Below, one piece after another: positions 6,773-11,155 of a stretch of 11,155 nt of DNA. Origin of the DNA: an uncultured Campylobacter sp. (lineage in GTDB: Bacteria; Campylobacterota; Campylobacteria; Campylobacterales; Campylobacteraceae); NCBI GenBank assembly GCA_905373295.1, contig CAJPSJ010000041.1, positions 1 to 11,155 on the forward strand, in the 5' to 3' direction. Positions within the stretch are counted from its first letter, which is position 1. Every line of letters begins with the position of its first letter. The position numbers and the translations under genes are program-made. The notes under the pieces were generated by a model. The model saw nothing but the letters and a program-made list of their open reading frames with translations. It was not told the origin of the DNA and searched no databases.

Positions 6773-6991
6773 ATGATAAATCAAGACGAAATTTACACCG
6801 CTACCGAGATCGTGCGCAACTTCAGCACCGTTTTAAACAAGATCAAAAACCAAGAGATCAAAAAAGCCCTGATCGTCAAAAACAACAAATTTGAAGCCGT
6901 GATGATCAGTATGAGCGAGTTTGAGCGGCTCGAAAAAGCAGTCGAGCTACTCAAGGCTGTTTACGCCAAAAGGAGCGGCGGTGGCGAGTAA
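6773..6991 (+). CDS. Phd/YefM-type antitoxin-like small protein (orphan)
   Basis: A 72-residue protein with the shape of a Phd/YefM antitoxin DNA-binding domain: YTATEIVRNFSTVLNKIKNQ (8-27, helix-turn region), LIVKNNKFEAVMISMSEFERL (33-53, the strand-turn-strand in which classical members read ITRxGxPxAVLVSxEEYxxL). The start ATG 6773 has AAAGG at 6761-6765. Classical antitoxins carry a C-terminal toxin-binding tail followed by a RelE/Doc toxin gene; here the tail is short and basic/Gly-rich (KRSGGGE) and the next gene encodes a hydrolase, starting inside this gene with an 11-bp overlap. A small gene in the same place is, from memory, also found in other Campylobacter. It may be a DNA-binding autoregulator or a domesticated antitoxin; the family is fairly sure, the role is unknown. 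Confidence 0.8.
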   Translation: MINQDEIYTATEIVRNFSTVLNKIKNQEIKKALIVKNNKFEAVMISMSEFERLEKAVELLKAVYAKRSGGGE

Positions 6992-7712
6992 GGAGCTCGT
7001 CTGCGGCGGCGAAAGCTACAAAATCAGCTACGAAATTTCAAACATGCAACGCACCGAATATATTTTGGTGCTGCATGGCTGGGGTGCAAACAAAGCGCTT
7101 ATGTCTCGGGTTTTTGCGGATAAATTTCGCCGTTACGCGTTAGTGTGTGTCGATCTGCCGGGGTTCGGCGCCAGCTCGCAGCCCGCGCGCGCCCTTGGCA
7201 GCGAGGATTACGCGGAGATTATGCGCGCCTTTATCGCAGCTTTCGGCAAGCAGCCCGCGGCGATCATGGGGCACAGCTTCGGCGGCAAGATCGCTGCATT
7301 GCTGGCCCCGCGCAATCTCATACTGCTAAGCAGCGCCGGTATCATCGAACCCAAGCCCTTTGTCGTGCGTGCTAAAATCGCGATTTTTAAAATTTTAAAA
7401 AGACTTGGTCTGGCGGGGCTTTGGCGTGCGTTTGCGAGCAAGGATGCCGCAGGTATGAGCAAGACGATGTATGAGACGCTAAAAAACGTCGTAAATGAGG
7501 ACTTCCGCGATATTTTTTCCGCGTTAAGCCCGCAAAATGCGCTCATCTTTTGGGGCAAAGACGATCGCGCCACTAGCCTAAAAAGCGGCGAGCTTATCCA
7601 CTCGCTCGTCAAAAACAGCAAATTTTATCCGCTGGCGGGGGATCACTTTTTCTTTTTGCAGAGCGCGGATTTTATCGGCGAGCAGATCGAAAAGGAGCTT
7701 GGCGGCAGCTAA
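6981..7712 (+). CDS. Alpha/beta-fold hydrolase
   Basis: Serine hydrolase of the alpha/beta-hydrolase fold, substrate unknown. The start chosen is GTG 6981: AGGAG at 6971-6975 sits 5 bases upstream; an in-frame TTG at 6921 has no ribosome site and would add 20 residues unrelated to the fold. The 243-aa product has the oxyanion motif LHGWG (31-35), DLPGFGAS (58-65), nucleophile elbow GHSFGG with S99, the acid loop WGKDD with D195, and H222 in AGDHFF, so the catalytic triad is complete. Central helices (about 125-180) form the lid. It overlaps the Phd-like gene by 11 bp, implying coupled translation. A hydrolase of this type sits beside ddl and murF in Campylobacter and Helicobacter, so an envelope-related job is plausible but unproven. 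Confidence 0.9.
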   Translation: MASKELVCGGESYKISYEISNMQRTEYILVLHGWGANKALMSRVFADKFRRYALVCVDLPGFGASSQPARALGSEDYAEIMRAFIAAFGKQPAAIMGHSFGGKIAALLAPRNLILLSSAGIIEPKPFVVRAKIAIFKILKRLGLAGLWRAFASKDAAGMSKTMYETLKNVVNEDFRDIFSALSPQNALIFWGKDDRATSLKSGELIHSLVKNSKFYPLAGDHFFFLQSADFIGEQIEKELGGS

Positions 7713-7859
7713 ATTTAACGATTTGGCGCTACGCAAGGTTAAAACAAAACGCGATTTTGTGTAAATTTTAAAATTTAGCCGCGAAATTTTAGCGCTGCTA
7801 AAAATCGCGCTTTAGATGCAAAAAACAGATCGCGCGAAGGGCAAAGGCGAGGTGTAGTT

Positions 7860-7886
7860 TTAAAGCGTTTTATTGCGGCGCTTTAA
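7860..7886. repeat. Perfect 8-bp inverted repeat downstream of the hydrolase gene
   Basis: TTAAAGCG (7860-7867) pairs with CGCTTTAA (7879-7886) around an 11-nt loop, about 150 nt after the hydrolase stop. There is no U-tract immediately after it, so terminator function is only possible. Confidence 0.35.
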
Positions 7887-8060
7887 TGCAGCTCATTGCG
7901 CGTTTTAAAATTTTGCAATTTGTTTGCGCCAAAGATCGCAAACCGAAGCGTAAATTTAAACATAAAAGTCGCGAGCACGCGGCACATATTTAAAATTTAG
8001 CGGCATAAAATCCGCTCTTTGGGCACGCGGTATAAAACGCAAAGCTCAAATTGCAACGCG

Positions 8061-8089
8061 CCTCGTTAAAATTTTAAAATTTAACGAGG
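8061..8089. repeat. Hairpin with 10-bp perfect arms containing the 14-bp palindrome
   Basis: CCTCGTTAAA (8061-8070) is the exact reverse complement of TTTAACGAGG (8080-8089), with a 9-nt AT core that is itself part of the palindrome at 8069-8082. It is one of the strongest stem-forming elements in the gap. It could act as a bidirectional terminator or a protein-binding site; neither gene flank is close (about 350 nt after the hydrolase, about 450 nt before murF). Confidence 0.5.
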
Positions 8090-8535
8090 CAGCGGGTCAT
8101 TTCTGTTCCGTGTTTGCGGCAGCCGTACATGATGCGGCAAAACCGCGTGTGCACTGCAAAGCGAGTAATTAAATTTAGTCACAGCCGTATAATCGCGCGT
8201 CACTTTGTCGCGATACGAAGCCGAAGCGCCGCAGATGGCGCAAATGGTTGCGCAGCATTAGGTAAAACGTCGCAAAGCTTAGTTTGCGTGGTGCGGCACA
8301 GTATCAATAACGAAAGAGCGGCGCGGCAGCGTAAATTTATCTAGCGCGGCTCGTGCAGCTCACGAGAGCAGGTGAATTTATGAGCTAGCGAATTTTGTAA
8401 AATAGAATTTGCAAAGCGAGAATTCATAAAATTTACAAATGAAGCCAAATGCCGGTGGCCCAACGAGCTCGCCGCGTTTTGCCCGCACAGGTATGCAAGG
8501 CGGGCGCGTAAATTTATAAAAAGGAATTTTAAAAG

Positions 8536-10311
8536 ATGAATATAATATTTTTGATCGCGCATGCGGCATTCATCCTGATGCTCGGCTTTTATCTGATCAC
8601 CTGCCTGCAGTGGTTTTCGTACAAGCCCGCGCGCATCATCTTTCACTTCACCAAGCCTGCGTGGCACCTCTATTTTTTCATTTTGCCGCTGGCGGCGTAT
8701 CTTGGCTGCGAGATCGCAGCGAGCCTCTGTGCGGCTAAATTCGGCGCCACGTCCCTCTATGCCTTGCACATCGCTAAAATTCTAATCGTCGCAGCCTACG
8801 CGCTCGCGCTGTGGCTTTGGCAAAGAGGGCTTGATAAAAAGCTCGTCTTTACGCCGCGCGTGAAGCGATTTTTTGCGATTTTGGCACTCTGTGCATTTGG
8901 CTTTAGCGCCGCGTTTTATGCCGCAGAAGCTCCGATTTTGCCGATCTTCTTACCGCTTGGCGCGGGCCTTGCGGCGAGCTTTACTTACGAGCGGGCGCAG
9001 GCTGCGAAATTTAAGGCCGCCGCGCGCAAAAAATTGGCCTCGATGCCCTCCCTTACGATCATTCAGATCACTGCGAGCTACGGCAAGACGAGCATTAAAA
9101 ACTTCTTGTATCAAATTTTAAAAAGCGACTTTCGCTGCTACAAGACGCCGCGTTCGGTAAACACGCTAGCAGGGCTCGTGCGCGACGTAAACGAGGCGCT
9201 GCCCGCAGATACGCAGATCTACATCGCCGAAGCAGGCGCCAGGCTAAGCGGCGACATCGCCGAGATCACCGAGTTTTTGGCGCCGCAGATCGTCGTCGTG
9301 GGCGAGATCGGCGCGCAACACATCGAGTATTTCAAAAGCATCGAAAACATCCGCAAAACTAAGCTCGAAGCGCTCACAAGCGCACGGCTAAAGCATGCGT
9401 TTTTGCACAGCTCCACGCAAAAAAGCGCGGACGAGCGCGTCACGATCTACGACGAGGGGCTGGAAATTTGCAGCGCGGATCTGGACGGAATAAAATTTAG
9501 CCTTTGCTTGAGCGAGAATGAGTCCCTCGCAAGCGGAGAGAATTCCACGCTGCATGCAGACACATCCGCCGCAGGTGGCGAAGGGCAGGGCGGTTTAAAC
9601 CTAGATGCAGGCAGTGCGGCATACGCGGAAAAAGACAAAAATTCTAAAAATTACGGCGCCGATTTTCACGAAGCAAATTCCGTATCCTGCGCCGAACAAA
9701 GCGAGCGAGAATTTTGCGAACAAACCGCTCGTGACGATAAAATTTGCAGTGACAAAGACAAAGAGCGAGTCGTGCAAGAGACTCCAAATGGGCGTAGCGA
9801 ACAAGGAAAGAGACATGAGTTTTTCGCGCCGATTTTGGGTAAATTTAACGCCGCAAATCTCGCCGCGTGCATAAAGATCGCGCGATTTTTAGGGCTTAGC
9901 GCAGATAAAATCAAAAGCCGCGTCGCGCACGTCAGCGCCGTCGAGCACCGCCTTGCGCGGCTCGATGCGGGCGGCAAGATCATCATCGACGATAGCTTCA
10001 ACGGCAATCTAAGCGGCATGCTGCAAAGCTACGAGCTGATGCGAAGCTACGGCGGGCGCAAGGTCATCATCACGCCGGGCATCGTCGAGAGCACGCGCGA
10101 GGACAACGAGATGCTGGCCGCCAAGATCGATGAAATTTTTGATCTTGCGATCATTACGGGCGAGCTAAATTCCGAGGTGCTGCAAAGTAGGATCGGCCCA
10201 GCAAAGACTATTGTTTTGAAAGATAAGCGCGATCTGCAGCGGGTTTTGAGCGAAAATACGCACAGCGGCGATCTAATTTTGTTTTCAAACGACGCGCCGA
10301 GCTTCATTTAA
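8536..10311 (+). CDS. murF: UDP-N-acetylmuramoyl-tripeptide--D-alanyl-D-alanine ligase MurF, membrane-anchored, with central insertion
   Basis: MurF uses ATP to add D-Ala-D-Ala (made by Ddl) to UDP-MurNAc-tripeptide. Start ATG 8536 has AAGGA at 8521-8525. Residues 1-151 are unusual: about five hydrophobic helices (near 1-24, 45-67, 76-95, 111-130, 133-150) stand where soluble MurF has its UDP-substrate domain. The Mur ligase core follows: P-loop TASYGKTS (179-186), EAGARLSGDI (232-241), GEIGAQH with H262, and K276 in RKTKLEAL (candidate carbamylated lysine). Residues about 327-427 are a hydrophilic Glu/Ser/Asp/Ala/Gly-rich insertion with many TCC serine codons; the core resumes at FFAPILGKFNAANLAA (429-444). 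Domain 3 has EHRLARLDAGGKIIIDDSFNGN. Total 591 aa against about 450-500 usual; without the insertion about 495. Orthologues in Campylobacter and Helicobacter (from memory) also carry the membrane segments. Identity as MurF is supported by ddl nearby. Confidence 0.88.
   Translation: MNIIFLIAHAAFILMLGFYLITCLQWFSYKPARIIFHFTKPAWHLYFFILPLAAYLGCEIAASLCAAKFGATSLYALHIAKILIVAAYALALWLWQRGLDKKLVFTPRVKRFFAILALCAFGFSAAFYAAEAPILPIFLPLGAGLAASFTYERAQAAKFKAAARKKLASMPSLTIIQITASYGKTSIKNFLYQILKSDFRCYKTPRSVNTLAGLVRDVNEALPADTQIYIAEAGARLSGDIAEITEFLAPQIVVVGEIGAQHIEYFKSIENIRKTKLEALTSARLKHAFLHSSTQKSADERVTIYDEGLEICSADLDGIKFSLCLSENESLASGENSTLHADTSAAGGEGQGGLNLDAGSAAYAEKDKNSKNYGADFHEANSVSCAEQSEREFCEQTARDDKICSDKDKERVVQETPNGRSEQGKRHEFFAPILGKFNAANLAACIKIARFLGLSADKIKSRVAHVSAVEHRLARLDAGGKIIIDDSFNGNLSGMLQSYELMRSYGGRKVIITPGIVESTREDNEMLAAKIDEIFDLAIITGELNSEVLQSRIGPAKTIVLKDKRDLQRVLSENTHSGDLILFSNDAPSFI
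9514..9816 (+). other. In-frame hydrophilic insertion within MurF central domain
   Basis: This part of murF encodes about 100 residues (327-427), of which about 95 exceed the normal family length. It falls in the linker between GIKFSLCL and the conserved FFAPILGKFNAANL block. It is rich in E, S, D, A, G, N, K and Q, has no hydrophobic stretch and three cysteines, so it should be a disordered surface loop. Serine is written mainly TCC/TCT/AGT here, unlike the AGC preference of the flanks, and AGA arginine appears. The reading frame is preserved on both sides. Confidence 0.75.
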
Positions 10312-10337
10312 GCGGCTTTGTCGATACGGCTTGCTCT

Positions 10338-10376
10338 GCCCTGAGGCATACAGCGCGATTTTGCAGGGCGTATTTT
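10338..10376 (+). terminator. Candidate murF terminator
   Basis: GCCCTG (10338-10343) pairs with CAGGGC (10364-10369), followed by the T-rich stretch GTATTTTTA (10370-10378), 27 nt after the murF stop. The loop is 20 nt, long for an intrinsic terminator, so confidence is limited. Confidence 0.4.
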
Positions 10377-10470
10377 TAGACAAAAGACTTTGAAGCGGGT
10401 ATAGTGGGCGATTTAAAGTAGCGCGATCTGTTTAGATAGATAGTCTGTGCGGCGAAATTTAACGCGCCGT

Positions 10471-10508
10471 TATAAAATCGTAATCTCGCGCGCGATTAAA
10501 TTTACGAT
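10471..10508 (+). promoter_or_regulatory. Possible promoter and inverted repeat before the AlkD-like gene
   Basis: TATAAAAT at 10471-10478 is a candidate -10, about 50 bp before the start codon. Overlapping it, ATCGTAA (10477-10483) and TTACGAT (10502-10508) form a perfect 7-bp inverted repeat with an 18-nt interval, ending 8 bp before the ribosome site. It could be an operator or an mRNA leader stem. Both roles are inference. Confidence 0.35.
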
Positions 10509-10526
10509 CAAATTTAAAGGAAAGCT

Positions 10527-11155
10527 ATGGATTTACGAGAAAATATGCTTAAGCAGCTGCGGGTGCTAAGCGAGGAGAAATTCGCGCAATTTTCGCAGCG
10601 CCTAATACCCGCGCCGCAGATTTTGGGCGTGCGCACTCCCGCGCTGCGTGCGCTTGCTCGCAAAAGCTTCGCCGCTTTGGGAGAGGCGGACGAGGCGCAG
10701 CGCGAGCTGCAAAAATATAAGCCATTTTTTCACGAGGAGTTCGTGCTAAAGGGCTTTTTCATAATGCTTTTGAAGCAGGATGAGGCGAAATTCGCGCTTG
10801 CGAGCAGTTTTATCAAAACGATGCCTAATTGGGCGGTTTGCGATATGTTCGCTCCTAAATTCAGAGACGACGCTTTCGCGGACGCGCTGCTAAAGCAGGC
10901 TAAGGGCGGCGCGGACGAGTTTGAGCGGCGATTTTTCTACGTTTATTTTATGCAAAATATGAGCGCGCTCACGCCCGAGGAATTTTTTGAAATTTGCGCC
11001 GCCGAAAGCGACGAGCGGTACTACGTGCAGATGGGTGCGGCGTGGGCGATAGCCGAGATGTTTATCAAGCAGCGCGAGATCACGCTTGCGTTTTTGGCGA
11101 GCAAGCGGCCTGCTAAATTTATCCAAAACAAGGCGATTTCCAAGATCCGCGATAG
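10527..11155 (+). CDS. AlkD-like DNA alkylation repair protein (3' end cut by window)
   Basis: HEAT-repeat DNA glycosylase family that removes alkylated bases such as 3-methyladenine or 7-methylguanine without base flipping. Start ATG 10527 follows AAAGG at 10516-10520. The visible 209 codons (family usually about 210-240 aa) lack the stop; the last complete residues KIRD match the penultimate helix of the family, where a Ser usually follows (the window ends in AG). Recognisable features: LGVRTPALRALARK (30-43), PNWAVCD with W102 and D106 (positions of the AlkD tryptophan and catalytic aspartate), ERRFFYVYF with R134/R135, and W173 in MGAAWAIAEMF. All key residues of B. cereus AlkD appear to be present, compared by eye. 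It has its own leader of 215 bp after murF, so is probably transcribed separately. Confidence 0.88.
   Translation, partial: MDLRENMLKQLRVLSEEKFAQFSQRLIPAPQILGVRTPALRALARKSFAALGEADEAQRELQKYKPFFHEEFVLKGFFIMLLKQDEAKFALASSFIKTMPNWAVCDMFAPKFRDDAFADALLKQAKGGADEFERRFFYVYFMQNMSALTPEEFFEICAAESDERYYVQMGAAWAIAEMFIKQREITLAFLASKRPAKFIQNKAISKIRD

Larger units (their letters stand above)
7713..8535. other. 823-bp non-coding stretch before murF
   Basis: No convincing protein or RNA gene was found on either strand; short open frames here have no family resemblance or ribosome sites. The stretch holds AAATTTTAAAATTT palindromes at 7763-7776 and 8069-8082 and several inverted repeats: 7744-7749/7755-7760, 7860-7867/7879-7886, 8061-8070/8080-8089, 8238-8243/8248-8253, 8271-8276/8283-8288, 8350-8355/8361-8366 and 8481-8486/8500-8505. 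A TATAAT at 8188-8193 and TAAAAT at 8398-8403 are possible -10 elements for murF. Whether it carries an RNA, a long leader or only decayed DNA cannot be decided from sequence alone. Confidence 0.6.

Noticed and set aside
6921..6980. Upstream TTG start for the hydrolase
   Set aside because: No ribosome site; GTG 6981 has AGGAG at ideal distance and begins the fold.
6773..7712. Classical toxin-antitoxin pair
   Set aside because: The second gene is a complete alpha/beta hydrolase, not a known toxin; reported instead as an orphan antitoxin-like gene.
8114..8344. Open frame of 76 codons in the pre-murF gap
   Set aside because: TTG start without a ribosome site, composition of random GC-rich sequence, no family resemblance.
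7713..8535. tRNA or other standard RNA gene
   Set aside because: No cloverleaf, T-loop GTTCRA pattern or CCA end was seen on either strand by eye.
8341..8769. Minus-strand open frame of 142 codons at the murF 5' end
   Set aside because: Half of it is antisense to the well-supported murF membrane domain; the rest is low-complexity from the AT-rich spacer; no motif.
9601..10019. Overlapping frames on both strands inside the MurF insertion
   Set aside because: The murF frame is continuous through the region and resumes conserved motifs; the alternatives have no ribosome sites or motifs.

Overview
The window reads as chromosome of a Campylobacter-type epsilonproteobacterium (Campylobacterota). 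Evidence: the gene order ruvA, ddl, small Phd-like gene, alpha/beta hydrolase, murF; an MlaE/MlaF/MlaD/lipoprotein set matching the Campylobacter iam genes; and non-coding DNA full of AAATTT/TTTTAAAA runs. Its G+C looks high for the genus (GCG/CGC-rich codons), which suggests a C. gracilis, C. rectus or C. showae-like oral species; the species is inference. No phage, transposon, CRISPR, rRNA or tRNA is visible.

Layout. (1) 1-1176, minus strand: the N-terminal 392 codons of the lipid II flippase murJ; its end lies outside the window. (2) 1177-1256: an 80-bp divergent promoter region with overlapping -10 hexamers on the two strands. (3) 1257-5106, plus strand: a lipid-transport ABC system: MlaE-type permease with an N-terminal STAS-like domain, MlaF ATPase (4-bp overlap), a 483-bp non-coding palindrome-rich spacer, a long MlaD-type MCE protein, and a PqiC-like outer-membrane lipoprotein. 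(4) 5103-7712: ruvA (4-bp overlap with the lipoprotein gene), ddl, an orphan Phd/YefM-type antitoxin-like gene, and an alpha/beta hydrolase that overlaps it by 11 bp. (5) 7713-8535: 823 bp with no convincing gene but several inverted repeats. (6) 8536-10311: murF, with a membrane-embedded N-terminus and a roughly 95-residue hydrophilic insertion in its central domain. (7) 10527-end: an AlkD-like DNA alkylation repair gene, cut a few codons before its stop.

How it fits together. Ddl makes D-Ala-D-Ala, MurF joins it to UDP-MurNAc-tripeptide, and MurJ flips the finished lipid II, so three steps of peptidoglycan precursor supply are grouped here. The Mla/Iam genes probably move phospholipid between inner and outer membranes. 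RuvA and the AlkD-like protein are DNA-repair genes in the same neighbourhood. Nothing here is a clear new defence or mobile system. The most unusual items are the MurF insertion, the orphan antitoxin-like gene fused by overlap to a hydrolase, and the two palindrome-rich spacers.
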